In this document: positions 1-7,798 of the stretch, in pieces
How positions within the stretch are numbered: the first letter of the stretch is position 1
How the letters are laid out: the number at the start of each line of letters is the position of its first letter
NCBI GenBank assembly: GCA_964564545.1
Contig: CAZMBP010000095.1
Coordinates: 1 to 64,000, forward strand
DNA: 64,000 nucleotides
Source: CAJQQY01 sp964564545
GTDB lineage: Bacteria > Bacteroidota > Bacteroidia > Chitinophagales > Saprospiraceae
Direction of reading: 5' to 3'
Notes under the pieces: generated by a model
The model's input: the letters and a program-made list of their open reading frames with translations, nothing else
Told to the model about the DNA's origin: nothing
The model's database searches: none
Position numbers and translations under genes: made by a program

Positions 1-591
1 CCAGATATGGTAGCTCGATTTCAATCGGTCATTAGTGAAGAAATGAAATGGCAATTAAAAGAACAAACTGGAAAGGAAGACCCTGATACAATTATTGCAT
101 GTGTCGGTGGAGGTAGTAATGCAGCGGGAGCATTTTATCATTATTTAGAAAATGAAAAAGTAAAATTGGTAGCAGTTGAAGCTGCTGGATTAGGAAATGA
201 TACTGGTAAATCTGCAGCTACAAGTGTATTGGGTTCTAAAGGGGTTTTGCACGGAAGTCGAACTCTTTTGATGCAAACGGAAGATGGACAAGTGGAGGAA
301 CCTTATTCAATTTCCGCAGGTTTAGATTATCCTGGAATTGGTCCAATGCATTCTCATTTGATAGGATCAGGAAGAGCAGAAGTATTTGGCGCAACAGATG
401 AAGAGGCCTTGCATGCCGCTCGGTTTTTAGCAAAAATGGAAGGTATAATTCCTGCTTTAGAAACTGCTCATGCTTTTGCAGTTTTGGAAAAAATGACTTT
501 TGAAAAAGATGAAGTTGTAGTGTTGAATCTGTCAGGAAGAGGAGATAAAGACTTATCAACTTACATTGACTTTTTTAAATTAAATGGATAA
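1..591 (+). CDS. trpB: Tryptophan synthase beta chain, C-terminal part (5' end outside window)
   Basis: TrpB condenses indole with L-serine to give tryptophan using PLP. The reading frame is already open at base 1, so only about the last 196 codons are present; the PLP lysine lies upstream of the window. Visible family motifs are the PLP-phosphate loop CVGGGSNAAGAF, the AGLDYPGIGPMHSHL segment of the COMM/active-site region, and the C-terminal LNLSGRGDKD, which in TrpB carries the serine that contacts the PLP pyridine nitrogen. The stop is 6 bases upstream of trpA, the usual trpBA arrangement and consistent with translational coupling. Nothing looks broken. Identification is very secure; the first in-frame ATG seen here (base 7) is internal and is not the start. 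Confidence 0.97.
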   Translation, partial: PDMVARFQSVISEEMKWQLKEQTGKEDPDTIIACVGGGSNAAGAFYHYLENEKVKLVAVEAAGLGNDTGKSAATSVLGSKGVLHGSRTLLMQTEDGQVEEPYSISAGLDYPGIGPMHSHLIGSGRAEVFGATDEEALHAARFLAKMEGIIPALETAHAFAVLEKMTFEKDEVVVLNLSGRGDKDLSTYIDFFKLNG

Positions 592-597
592 AACGAA

Positions 598-1389
598 ATG
601 ACACGAATAGAAAAATTATTTTCAACTAAGAAAAAAGATATCTGCAATATTTATTTCACAGCAGGTTTTCCTAATTTAAATGATACTGAAAAAATTATTT
701 TGACTTTAGAAAAAGCAGGGGCAGATATGGTCGAAATAGGGATGCCATATTCCGATCCTTTGGCAGATGGCGAGACTATTCAGCAGAGTGGTTCTGTTGC
801 TTTAAATAATGGAATGAACTTGCATTTGTTATTTGAGCAAATAGAAAGTGTTCGACAAAAATCTGAGATTCCATTAGTCATGATGGGCTATTTTAATCAA
901 GTGATGCAGTATGGAGAAGAGGCTTTTTTCAAAAAATGTAAAGAAGTTGGAATGGATGGACTAATTTTACCTGACTTGCCTGCGGTTATTTATGAAGCTG
1001 ATTATCAGCAACTTATGAAGGAGAATGGATTGAATAATATCTTTTTAATTACTCCACAAACACCTGACGAACGAATTGTTTATTTAGATAAATTGAGTTC
1101 AGGATTCGTTTACATGGTGGCAGATGCATCGGTGACTGGGAAGCAAAAAGATATTTCTAACAATCAAATTGCATATTTTGAACGCATCGAAAAAATGAAC
1201 TTAACTAATCCAAGATTAATTGGTTTTGGGATAGCAGATCATCAAAGTTTTTCGACTGCTTGCAATCATGCAAATGGTGCAATCATCGGAAGTGCATTTA
1301 TTCGAGCATTGGAAAAATCAGAAAATATTGAAGCAACGATTTATGATTTTATTGGAATGATAAAAAATAAAAAAGTGGAAATTATCTAA
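598..1389 (+). CDS. trpA: Tryptophan synthase alpha chain
   Basis: TrpA cleaves indole-3-glycerol phosphate to indole and glyceraldehyde 3-phosphate, and passes indole through a tunnel to TrpB. The 263-residue product has normal family length. The catalytic pair is visible: Glu46 in MVEIGMPYSDPLADG and Asp57, 11 residues apart as in the Glu49/Asp60 pair of the Salmonella enzyme. The phosphate-binding end of the TIM barrel is seen in LIGFGIADHQSF and GAIIGSAFIRAL. It begins 6 bases after the trpB stop and is followed by a strong terminator, so it is the last gene of the trp operon. Confidence 0.97.
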   Translation: MTRIEKLFSTKKKDICNIYFTAGFPNLNDTEKIILTLEKAGADMVEIGMPYSDPLADGETIQQSGSVALNNGMNLHLLFEQIESVRQKSEIPLVMMGYFNQVMQYGEEAFFKKCKEVGMDGLILPDLPAVIYEADYQQLMKENGLNNIFLITPQTPDERIVYLDKLSSGFVYMVADASVTGKQKDISNNQIAYFERIEKMNLTNPRLIGFGIADHQSFSTACNHANGAIIGSAFIRALEKSENIEATIYDFIGMIKNKKVEII

Positions 1390-1410
1390 TTTCATTTTCT
1401 ACAAAAAAAT

Positions 1411-1454
1411 AAAATAGGGCAGAGGTAATGAGAATTATTTTTGCCCTATTTTTT
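1411..1454 (+). terminator. Rho-independent terminator after trpA
   Basis: An 11-bp stem (AAAATAGGGCA with TGCCCTATTTT) with an approximately 20-base loop, followed by T residues, 22 bases after the trpA stop. It ends the trp operon. Confidence 0.85.
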
Positions 1455-1580
1455 ATAGCTCTTACCCAGCAATTTAAGAATATTAGATACATGCGTAATT
1501 GGAAAATCTAAAAGAGTAGATTTTATAAAAAAACTTATTAGATTAGATATTTATTTTAAAACTTAAAATTGAAATTCAAA

Positions 1581-2294
1581 ATGAAAATTTCAAGATCCCT
1601 TAGTTTCCTTTTTATAGTTATCCTTAGTTTTTCTTTGCCTTCTTGTAATGAAGGAGAAAAACAAACAAAGCGTTCCTCTTCTAATTCCATTACAAATTTT
1701 AGTGATGAAAAAATGTCTGAAGTTCTAACTTCAATTGCTGAAAATATTGAAGCTCAAAAGTTGGAGTATGATATTGATTTAGGACATGATGCTTCAGGTA
1801 TTTTTCATTTAATCAAAGATAGTTTACAAAGTCGAGTTCCGATGTTAGCAGCAGGAGAGAAGTATATCTACCCTTCATTTAGTCCAGATAGAATTACTCG
1901 GCAGATAGCAAATTGGTATTATCAAAATGATAACCTCCTTATTGTTGAAGATGCCTTGGCTTCTAAAAATTCTATTCGCCCAGGATCGGTGATGTTTTTT
2001 GGTAAATCAGATGAAACGTTTGAGAATATCAATATTGAAATGTTGACAGATAGAGAGAATAATTTTTCTACCGATGGGGCAATTATGCACATGGCAGTTG
2101 TAACAGCAGTAAAAAAAGATGCTGAGGGAAATGTAATAAGTTATACCATGATGCAAGGTCGGAGACCAGGACGAATTGCTTCAAGGTCAGAAAGTAAAGA
2201 AATTCAAAGCCCAAATACTAAAGGGCTACCACCTTTTGGAAATTGGAAACAACAATGGGTAGCCATGGCAAATATTGTTACTGTAAAAAAGTAA
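1581..2294 (+). CDS. Lipoprotein with NlpC/P60-like core lacking the catalytic cysteine
   Basis: The product is exported and lipidated: basic N-terminus, hydrophobic stretch and lipobox LPSC. I use the ATG at 1581; a TTG four codons upstream (1569) only adds four residues before an already complete signal peptide. The rest reads like an NlpC/P60 or CHAP peptidoglycan hydrolase in order: a YDIDLGHDASGIFHLI segment at the place of the family Y..G..DCSGF motif, then SIRPGSVMFFG (family PGDLVFF), then IMHMAVVTAV (family HVGIV, catalytic His). The residue expected to be the nucleophilic Cys is Ala (D-A-S-G). If the fold assignment is right, it is a non-catalytic or cell-wall-binding relative. Fold assignment is inference from motif spacing; a plain uncharacterised lipoprotein is the fallback. 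It stands alone between the trp operon and a convergent peptidase gene. Confidence 0.65.
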   Translation: MKISRSLSFLFIVILSFSLPSCNEGEKQTKRSSSNSITNFSDEKMSEVLTSIAENIEAQKLEYDIDLGHDASGIFHLIKDSLQSRVPMLAAGEKYIYPSFSPDRITRQIANWYYQNDNLLIVEDALASKNSIRPGSVMFFGKSDETFENINIEMLTDRENNFSTDGAIMHMAVVTAVKKDAEGNVISYTMMQGRRPGRIASRSESKEIQSPNTKGLPPFGNWKQQWVAMANIVTVKK

Positions 2295-2348
2295 TCTTGT
2301 TTTATAATTTTAATTTTGTAGAAGCATTGTTGTTATTTTACAAAGTTC

Positions 2349-3350
2349 TTATTTCAAAATATATTTCATACACAAATCCACAGTCGCTTCAATCCCTTGC
2401 TTATGCGTCCGTTCCACACCATGCGAAGCCGAAACTCCAGGCCCAATTAACCCAACTCGAAAATCATTTCCAGCACGTAAAGCTGCCGAACCATCACTTC
2501 CATAAAAAGGATAAACATCTACGGCATGTGGAATTTTATACTTACGAGCAAGCTTTGTCAACTTTTTCCTCATTTCATAATCATATGGTCCAGTCGAGTC
2601 TTTTGCACAAATCGAACAAGCTGTTTCCTTACCAGTACAGCCATCACCTACGACACCCATGTCAATTACTAACAATTCTTTTACGGAATCAGAATAACCA
2701 ACCGTTCCTCCATGACCAACTTCCTCATAGTTAGAAAAGAAGATTTCGACAGGTGCAATTTTTTTCATTTCCTTCATTCTTTTTGCAATTTCAAAAAGCA
2801 CAAAACAACCTGCTTTGTTATCCATATATCTTGATTTGATAAAACCACTTTTGGTTTCCTCGTAGTTCGTTTCGAAACAAACAAAATCACCTACTTGAAT
2901 ACCTAATTTTTCAGTATCCTTTTTCGACTCAACCAATTCATCGAGTCGGATATGCATATTATAAAGTGTCCGTTTTTTTGAATTCAAATCAGGATTGACG
3001 TGCGCTGCAGGATTATCCAGTAAAAGAGTACCTGTAAAAGTTTTCCCTTTCAAATTTTTGATACGGCAATATGCACCTTCGTAACCATTTAATTGAATTC
3101 CTCCAACTTTCGAAAATCGTAAATTACCATTTGGTAAAATCGCTGAAACTACTCCGCCTAAGGTATCCACATGTGCAGCAATTGCCAAGGTTGGATTTTT
3201 TCCAAAAGAACATTTAACTGCTCCCTTATTAGTTCGTTCAGGTTTCCAACCATAGCTTTTTAAAAGCTTAAAAATATATTGAGATGCTTCTTCAGAATAG
3301 CCAGAAGGGGAATCAATTGCCACTAATTTTTTTAAAGTAGAATAATCCAT
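2349..3350 (-). CDS. M42 family metallopeptidase (glutamyl/deblocking aminopeptidase-like)
   Basis: M42 enzymes are cytoplasmic di-metal aminopeptidases that form large tetrahedral complexes and trim peptides; the family also holds proteins once annotated as endoglucanase. The 333-residue product has the expected metal and catalytic motifs in order: AAHVDTLGG (His60, Asp62), RYMDNKAGCF (bridging Asp), SNYEEVGHGGT (catalytic and metal Glu), VIDMGVVGDG (metal Asp) and a C-terminal GVSASHGVERTH (metal His). No signal peptide is seen. It converges with the upstream lipoprotein gene with a 54-base gap and is followed upstream by a long inverted repeat, so it is probably transcribed alone. Substrate specificity cannot be read from the sequence. 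Confidence 0.9.
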   Translation of the reverse strand: MDYSTLKKLVAIDSPSGYSEEASQYIFKLLKSYGWKPERTNKGAVKCSFGKNPTLAIAAHVDTLGGVVSAILPNGNLRFSKVGGIQLNGYEGAYCRIKNLKGKTFTGTLLLDNPAAHVNPDLNSKKRTLYNMHIRLDELVESKKDTEKLGIQVGDFVCFETNYEETKSGFIKSRYMDNKAGCFVLFEIAKRMKEMKKIAPVEIFFSNYEEVGHGGTVGYSDSVKELLVIDMGVVGDGCTGKETACSICAKDSTGPYDYEMRKKLTKLARKYKIPHAVDVYPFYGSDGSAALRAGNDFRVGLIGPGVSASHGVERTHKQGIEATVDLCMKYILK

Positions 3351-3377
3351 ATTTGTTTTTTCTGCAATTTAAAAAAA

Positions 3378-3540
3378 TAGACTATATCCTTAGGGATTTT
3401 GCAAAAGGAAAATTTTGGATTTCTTTTTCAATCAAGGATCGCTCGGAGCCTAATAACCTTAGTTATTAAGGTGATTACATGACGAAGAGTGAAAATGAAA
3501 GATTAATTTTCCTTTGTAAAAGCGCTAGGGATATAGTCTA
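3378..3540. repeat. 163-bp imperfect inverted repeat element
   Basis: Left arm 3378-3413 and right arm 3505-3540 are reverse complements over about 36 bases with a few mismatches (outermost TAGACTATATCC / GGATATAGTCTA). Between the arms lies a second stem (CCTAATAAC / TTATTAAGG, around 3448-3471). It fills most of the 281-base space between the divergent M42 and GT-C genes. Size and symmetry suit a MITE-like or REP-like element; no coding content was seen. Confidence 0.6.
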
Positions 3541-3631
3541 ATATTTAAACACAATTGAGTAGTTTCGCATTTCAATAGGAGATTATAATTTTAATCTTAA
3601 CACACAATATCAGAATTCTAAAATCCATCTT

Positions 3632-5176
3632 ATGGTTTTTTCGAAAAAGTATAAATTCTTCCTGTTCATTTCAGCCTTCATATTTGTGATAAATATGCTC
3701 ATCATGAATGAGTATACCACAATCTTAAATGAAGTCGAATCTGATTTTTTGATTGACGTGCAGACCTTGTTAGGAAAAGGCGAATTGAATCCTGAAGCCA
3801 AAGCCTTATTACCTGTTTGGGTGAATTCAATTGTTTATAAATCATTGAAGTTCAATGAGTTCGGATTGCGTTTGCCAAATGTTTTAGTTCTGTTGATGAC
3901 TTTTTTAGGGTTTTATTATTTTGGGAAAAAGATATTTGGACTAAAAAATACGGTAGTCACCTTGTTGGTTTTAGGTAGCTCTTTTTTACCAGTCAACCTT
4001 GCAAAATTTGCAACAGGAGATATTTGGCTTTTTGGAGTTCAATTGATGAGTTTCGTTTTTATGATTCTTTATTTGAAACAACCAATTGGGAAATGGAAAT
4101 GGGGAGTTTGGTCTTTTATTGTTTTAGGCGCGATGATTCATCCTTTGAGTATGTTAATTTGGAGCATGGGATTGTGGGGATATTTACAAATTTTTCATCC
4201 AAAAGGTAAAAATTTAGAAGGACTAGTCTTGCTACCTTTATATGCGATAATTTATTTACCGCTTTGGTATTTTGGTTTTATCAGTTTAGAAATGCCTCAT
4301 TTTTTGATGGGAATAGGTTCTGAACATTTCCAATACTTATTAGTATTTGCATTGATAGCTATCTTACCATGGTTTGGATTTTTGCCTCCTTCACTTTGGG
4401 ACATGGTTCAGAAATTAAAGAAAAAAGAAGAGCTTGCCATCATAAATTTAGGTTGGATTCTATTTGCGATATTTAGTCAATCGATGATAATTGTTGCAGC
4501 ATTTTCTTTTTTGATTGCAAAGAATTTGATTGCCTATTTTGATAAAAATTATCCATATCGTCGTTGGGTGAAAGGCTTTACTTTAATCAATATGGTTTTT
4601 ACATTCATTATCCTGTTTTCAGTTTTACTAGGAGGGTTTTTGAATTTTCAAGGAGCAGGTTATCGCTCTGTTTTTGGAATAAGTATTTTGTATTGGTTCG
4701 GAAGTATGGCAGCAGTTTTAGGATTATTTATGCATAAAAATTCTTTAGTAACTGGTGGAATGGCGGTAAGTGGATTGATGTTTACTTGGCTGTTTTGGTT
4801 GCAAGTAAATCCTTTGATGGAGAGTCAAAGAAATTTTCCAAAACAAGTTTTCCAAGAATTAAAAACTCAGGGAGTCGGCAGGGCAGGAGCTAATCCCAAA
4901 ATTACAGAACTTTATCATTTAGATTCCGATTCAGTTTTTTATCAAAAAAATATGAAAGTCTACTTGAATGAATTAAGTATAAAACCGATGGCTATTGATT
5001 CTGTAAAAATGGTTTCGATGGCTTCAAAAGATCAAAATGCTTTTGCAGCAATTTCTACTTCATTTTTTGAGAAGCTACCTCCTAATCATGTGTTTTTACA
5101 AAACAAAAAATATACGATTACTGGTGGAAAAGATTTCTTGAAAGAGGAAGAGGAATATCAATTAGTGGAATTTTAA
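3632..5176 (+). CDS. Multi-pass membrane protein, GT-C/ArnT-like glycosyltransferase fold
   Basis: The 514-residue product has about ten hydrophobic segments from residue 9 to about 395, then a hydrophilic C-terminal tail of about 120 residues. The N-terminal pattern is that of the PMT/ArnT superfamily: one membrane helix, an acidic periplasmic loop (NEYTTILNEVESDF), an amphipathic part, then FNEFGLRLPNVLV before the next helices. These enzymes move sugars or similar groups from polyprenyl-phosphate carriers to lipids or proteins on the outer face of the inner membrane. Donor and acceptor cannot be inferred; the acidic loop lacks the clean DE pair of well-studied members, so activity is uncertain. 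Single gene, ended by a hairpin terminator. Confidence 0.6.
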   Translation: MVFSKKYKFFLFISAFIFVINMLIMNEYTTILNEVESDFLIDVQTLLGKGELNPEAKALLPVWVNSIVYKSLKFNEFGLRLPNVLVLLMTFLGFYYFGKKIFGLKNTVVTLLVLGSSFLPVNLAKFATGDIWLFGVQLMSFVFMILYLKQPIGKWKWGVWSFIVLGAMIHPLSMLIWSMGLWGYLQIFHPKGKNLEGLVLLPLYAIIYLPLWYFGFISLEMPHFLMGIGSEHFQYLLVFALIAILPWFGFLPPSLWDMVQKLKKKEELAIINLGWILFAIFSQSMIIVAAFSFLIAKNLIAYFDKNYPYRRWVKGFTLINMVFTFIILFSVLLGGFLNFQGAGYRSVFGISILYWFGSMAAVLGLFMHKNSLVTGGMAVSGLMFTWLFWLQVNPLMESQRNFPKQVFQELKTQGVGRAGANPKITELYHLDSDSVFYQKNMKVYLNELSIKPMAIDSVKMVSMASKDQNAFAAISTSFFEKLPPNHVFLQNKKYTITGGKDFLKEEEEYQLVEF

Positions 5177-5200
5177 ATTGATTAAACCGTGTCACCAAAC

Positions 5201-5239
5201 AAAAAAGGTTAAATGAGAAACTCTCATTTAACCTTTTTC
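5201..5239. terminator. Bidirectional terminator between convergent genes
   Basis: Stem AAAAAAGGTTAAATGAGA / CTCATTTAACCTTTTT with a very short loop, A-rich on one side and T-rich on the other, placed between the converging GT-C gene and the small membrane-protein gene. Confidence 0.8.
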
Positions 5240-5259
5240 ATTTCAGGAATTTAAAAAAT

Positions 5260-5388
5260 TTAATTCATAAATAGATAATAAAGTGCTGCCACTAAAACGG
5301 CAGTAGCTACGACAACGACGGTTATAATTTTCTTTTCCTCTTTTTTTTGTCGTGCTTGAATACGTTGTTGTTTTTTTGATTTAGCCAT
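5260..5388 (-). CDS. 42-residue single-span membrane protein
   Basis: A short gene read from an ATG at 5388; codons further upstream would be low-complexity AT-rich sequence and are not likely translated. The N-terminal half is very basic (MAKSKKQQRIQARQKKEEKK), followed by one predicted membrane span of about 20 residues (IITVVVVATAVLVAALYYLF) and a two-residue tail. By the positive-inside rule the basic part stays in the cytoplasm. Small proteins of this shape are frequent in Bacteroidota and have no assigned function. It shares a bidirectional terminator with the facing gene. Confidence 0.6.
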   Translation of the reverse strand: MAKSKKQQRIQARQKKEEKKIITVVVVATAVLVAALYYLFMN

Positions 5389-5591
5389 TATTATATAGAT
5401 TTTTTGATTTAAATATTGTGTCTCTAATTTAAGAAAAAAAATATTGCTTCTAAATTTTTTTTCAAAAAAAATGGTAAATAATGATTTTTTCAAAATATAA
5501 AACTGGTTTTTTGAAATTTACTCCACTTAAAATTTGCCACTTATTTTTTCCAAAATTAATCTCATTTTTTTTCAAAAAAAACGCCTAAAAA

Positions 5592-5624
5592 GTTGGCAGT
5601 TTCCAATCAATAAAATTACTTTTG
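5592..5624 (+). promoter_or_regulatory. Bacteroidota-type promoter for the SRP RNA
   Basis: A TTG at 5593-5595 and TACTTTTG at 5617-5624 match the phylum consensus (TTG, about 19-21 bases, TAnnTTTG) with a 21-base spacer. The -7 box ends about 6 bases before the proposed RNA 5' end. Confidence 0.5.
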
Positions 5625-5627
5625 CGA

Positions 5628-5733
5628 CTGGTGAGAGCCATTCGTCCAGCTCCTGTCGAACTCCCCCAGGGTGGAAACGCAGCAAGGGTAGATGGTTGAG
5701 CGGAGCGGTATGGTTTCTCACCTCTTTTTTTTT
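5628..5733 (+). ncRNA. ffs: Signal recognition particle RNA, small bacterial type (4.5S-like)
   Basis: This RNA binds Ffh and targets nascent inner-membrane proteins to FtsY. The ends pair (CTGGTGAGAGCCAT near 5628-5641 with ATGGTTTCTCACC near 5710-5722). The conserved domain IV hairpin is present around 5666-5692: CCCCCAGGGTGGAAACGCAGCAAGGG, given here as its parts, has a GGAA tetraloop and the symmetric (CAGG / AGCA) and asymmetric internal loops that bind the Ffh M domain. A run of T after 5722 acts as terminator. A promoter lies directly upstream and the transaldolase gene follows 60 bases later. An open frame crossing this RNA is not a gene. Confidence 0.9.
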
Positions 5734-5792
5734 GATACTCTTCCTACCATATATTCAAACCATATCTTTAATTTTAATAAAAAAATATTCCA

Positions 5793-6455
5793 ATGAGATT
5801 TTTTATCGACACAGCTAATTTGGACGAAATCAAAGAAGCGAAGGACTTTGGTATTTTGGATGGTGTAACAACTAACCCATCATTGATGGCAAAAGAAGGC
5901 ATCACAGGAACTGATAATGTAATGAAACATTACAAGGCAATTTGTGAGTTAACTGATGGAGATGTAAGTGCAGAAGTAATTTCTACTGACTTTGAAGGTA
6001 TTATTCGAGAAGGTCAAATTTTGGCTGATATAGCTCCTAATATTGTGGTGAAAGTGCCTATGATTAAAGATGGGATCAAAGCTATCAGCTGGTTTACAGA
6101 AAATAATATTCGAACAAATTGTACTTTGGTTTTCTCTGCTGGTCAAGCGATTTTGGCAGCAAAAGCTGGAGCAACTTATTTGTCTCCATTCATTGGAAGA
6201 ATTGACGATATGTCTTGGGACGGAATCGAATTAGTTCACCAGATCGCTGAGATTTATGCTATTCAATCTTTTGATACAGAAATTTTAGCAGCTTCAATTC
6301 GAAATCCAAAACATATTGTAGAAGCAGCCGAGTCAGGTGCGGATGTGGTGACTTGCCCATTGAAAGCAATTATGGGATTATTATATCACCCATTGACAGA
6401 TATTGGTTTGGCAAAATTCTTAGCAGATCACAAAAAAGCGAATGATAAAGCATAA
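5793..6455 (+). CDS. tal: Transaldolase, short TalC/Fsa-type
   Basis: A 220-residue (beta/alpha)8 class I aldolase. It transfers dihydroxyacetone between sugar phosphates in the non-oxidative pentose phosphate pathway. Motifs: N-terminal MRFFIDTANL, DGVTTNPSLMAKEG, Schiff-base Lys87 in VVKVPM, and the phosphate-binding end IRNPKHIVEAAESGAD. The residue that separates fructose-6-phosphate aldolases (Tyr) from transaldolases (Phe) is Phe133 in LSPFIGRIDD, so transaldolase is favoured. Cytoplasmic. It lies 60 bases downstream of the SRP RNA and is closed by its own terminator; readthrough from the SRP promoter is possible. Confidence 0.93.
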   Translation: MRFFIDTANLDEIKEAKDFGILDGVTTNPSLMAKEGITGTDNVMKHYKAICELTDGDVSAEVISTDFEGIIREGQILADIAPNIVVKVPMIKDGIKAISWFTENNIRTNCTLVFSAGQAILAAKAGATYLSPFIGRIDDMSWDGIELVHQIAEIYAIQSFDTEILAASIRNPKHIVEAAESGADVVTCPLKAIMGLLYHPLTDIGLAKFLADHKKANDKA

Positions 6456-6480
6456 GCTTTTTTGAAAAAATAAATTTAGG

Positions 6481-6519
6481 GAAAACGGTTTGCTGATGAT
6501 TCGGTAAACCGTTTTTTTG
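6481..6519 (+). terminator. Rho-independent terminator after transaldolase
   Basis: Stem AAACGGTTT / AAACCGTTT with a 14-base spacer containing further pairing, followed by seven T residues, 26 bases after the stop codon. Confidence 0.8.
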
Positions 6520-6545
6520 ATTATTTAGATAAAGATGGGGTTTTG

Positions 6546-6671
6546 TTTTTTTGACGCTGACTTTTATGATTAATTAAGACGTTTTTTGTTTTCATACTTT
6601 TTTAATTTTTCTAAGAAAAATTATATCTCCATAGTAAAACATAATAAATCATAAAAGTTAGCGTCAAAAAA
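6546..6671. repeat. Inverted repeat with arms related to TTGACGCTAACTTTTATGAT
   Basis: Left arm 6546-6571 and right arm 6647-6671 are reverse complements over about 25 bases with one mismatch. The same word (AAAGTTAGCGTCAAAAAA) recurs at 49539-49556. The 75-base interior is AT-rich without coding content. The element lies between the transaldolase terminator and the phosphatase gene and probably carries or abuts the latter's promoter. Confidence 0.65.
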
Positions 6672-6694
6672 GCAAAAAAAAATTATAATAACAT

Positions 6695-7297
6695 ATGAAA
6701 AAAACAATCCACATCATCCGCCACGGCCAAACCGAATACAACAAACTACGAATTATACAAGGCTCAGGAGTAGATTCAGATCTAAACGATCGAGGTCGTG
6801 AACAAGGACAACTTTTTTTTGAAAAATATAAAGAGCATCCCTTTGAAGTCGTATTGACTTCTACCTTAAAACGAACGCATCAAACTGTACAACCATTTAT
6901 TGAAGGTGGTTTACGTTGGGAACAATTTGAGGAAATCGTAGAAATGAACTGGGGAATCCACGAAGGAAAATCTGGAACTCTCGATATGAAAAAAGATTAC
7001 GAAAGGGTAGTGTTAAGTGGAAAATTTGATGAGCGAATTGAAGGCGGAGAAAGTATCAATGAGATGGCAACCCGTTTACAAAAATTCATTGATCACCTAC
7101 CTACTCGTCCGGAGCAGAACATTTTAGTCTGTATTCATGGTCGCGCGATGCGCTGTTTGATTTGTCTTTTGGAGCAAAAAGAATTGAAGGAAATGGAGAA
7201 TTATCCGCATTCGAATACTGGTTTATATTTAGTGGAACACAATTCGAATGGCTTTATAGTTTTGGAAAGAAATGACACAACACATTTGAAGAGGTAG
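6695..7297 (+). CDS. Histidine phosphatase family protein (phosphoglycerate-mutase-like)
   Basis: A 200-residue cytoplasmic member of branch 1 of the histidine phosphatase superfamily. The phosphorylated histidine is His10 in HIIRHGQTEYN; other family elements are TSTLKRTHQT, the acid residue region MNWGIHEGK, and the second histidine in LVCIHGRAMR (His148). The superfamily includes cofactor-dependent phosphoglycerate mutase, alpha-ribazole phosphatase and broad phosphatases; at 200 residues it is shorter than true dPGM (about 230-250), so a phosphatase role is more likely. No linked cobalamin genes are seen here. Single gene. Confidence 0.85.
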   Translation: MKKTIHIIRHGQTEYNKLRIIQGSGVDSDLNDRGREQGQLFFEKYKEHPFEVVLTSTLKRTHQTVQPFIEGGLRWEQFEEIVEMNWGIHEGKSGTLDMKKDYERVVLSGKFDERIEGGESINEMATRLQKFIDHLPTRPEQNILVCIHGRAMRCLICLLEQKELKEMENYPHSNTGLYLVEHNSNGFIVLERNDTTHLKR

Positions 7298-7566
7298 GTT
7301 TAAACAGATGAAAGTGGGTAGATTATGCCATTTTTTTATTTTATAACATAAATGCAAAATGTGTTTTGTAACCTGTAAATGGTAATTTTAGCTATTCATC
7401 GGTTAATTTTTCCAAAGCATTTGACACTTAAAAATTTACCCAGTAAATTGAATTATAAATCGTAAATAAATCTCACTTTACTAAATATCAATTTTTAAAA
7501 GACTGTTGTTTTAAAATTTTAAAATAACAGCAAATGATCCCTTAATTGCTACAACAAATTATTATC

Positions 7567-7601
7567 CGGCCTTTCCAAGTTTTCTTGGGAAGGTTTTTTT
7601 G
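7567..7601 (+). terminator. Rho-independent terminator
   Basis: Stem CCTTTCCAAG / CTTGGGAAGG (one G-T-type mismatch region) with a five-base loop and a seven-T tail. It is far downstream of the phosphatase gene, so it may end an additional short transcript. Confidence 0.65.
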
Positions 7602-7633
7602 TTGTTGGTAATTAGAAGTAGGGTGCGTTGTAA

Positions 7634-7752
7634 AGAGAGAAGGCATGCCTTGTAGGGGCATCAAAATGTCGTTTTTATTAATGAGAGCTGTTAGCGCTTC
7701 GAGCACTAACAGCTCTTTTGCGACAAAATGAAATCTACTCTGCCTTTTCTCT
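7634..7752. repeat. Nested inverted repeat (three stacked stems)
   Basis: Outer arms AGAGAGAAGGCA (7634-7645) and TGCCTTTTCTCT (7741-7752); middle arms around AAAATGTCG (7663-7671) and CGACAAAAT (7721-7729); inner arms GAGCTGTTAG (7685-7694) and CTAACAGCTC (7706-7715). The three stems are collinear, so the whole 119 bases can fold into a single long interrupted hairpin. Possible MITE-like or REP-type element. Confidence 0.6.
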
Positions 7753-7753
7753 A

Positions 7754-7784
7754 CTGAACAAAAGAAAATAAAATCCTATTTTTG
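7754..7784 (+). promoter_or_regulatory. Probable promoter for the ThiF/MoeB-like gene
   Basis: A perfect TATTTTTG (TAnnTTTG) at 7777-7784 with CTG at 7754-7756 in the -33 position (20-base spacer). It predicts a leader of under ten bases before the ATG at 7799 and begins directly at the edge of the nested repeat. Confidence 0.4.
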
Positions 7785-7798
7785 AAAAAAAATAATTA

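Larger units (their letters stand above)
7298..7798. other. 500-bp intergenic region with terminator, nested inverted repeat and promoter
   Basis: No convincing gene. It holds an AT-rich stretch (7300-7560), a terminator at 7567-7601, a nested inverted repeat at 7634-7752 and a probable promoter at 7754-7784 for the following gene. The terminator sits 270 bases after the phosphatase stop, leaving a long 3' UTR or an undetected short transcript in between. Confidence 0.6.

Noticed and set aside
1569..1580. TTG start four codons before the lipoprotein ATG
   Set aside because: The ATG at 1581 already opens a proper lipoprotein signal; TTG starts are rare.
5534..5818. Plus-strand open frame of 94 codons across the SRP RNA
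   Set aside because: It runs through a well-folded SRP RNA and into the start of the transaldolase gene; no family resemblance and low-complexity ends.
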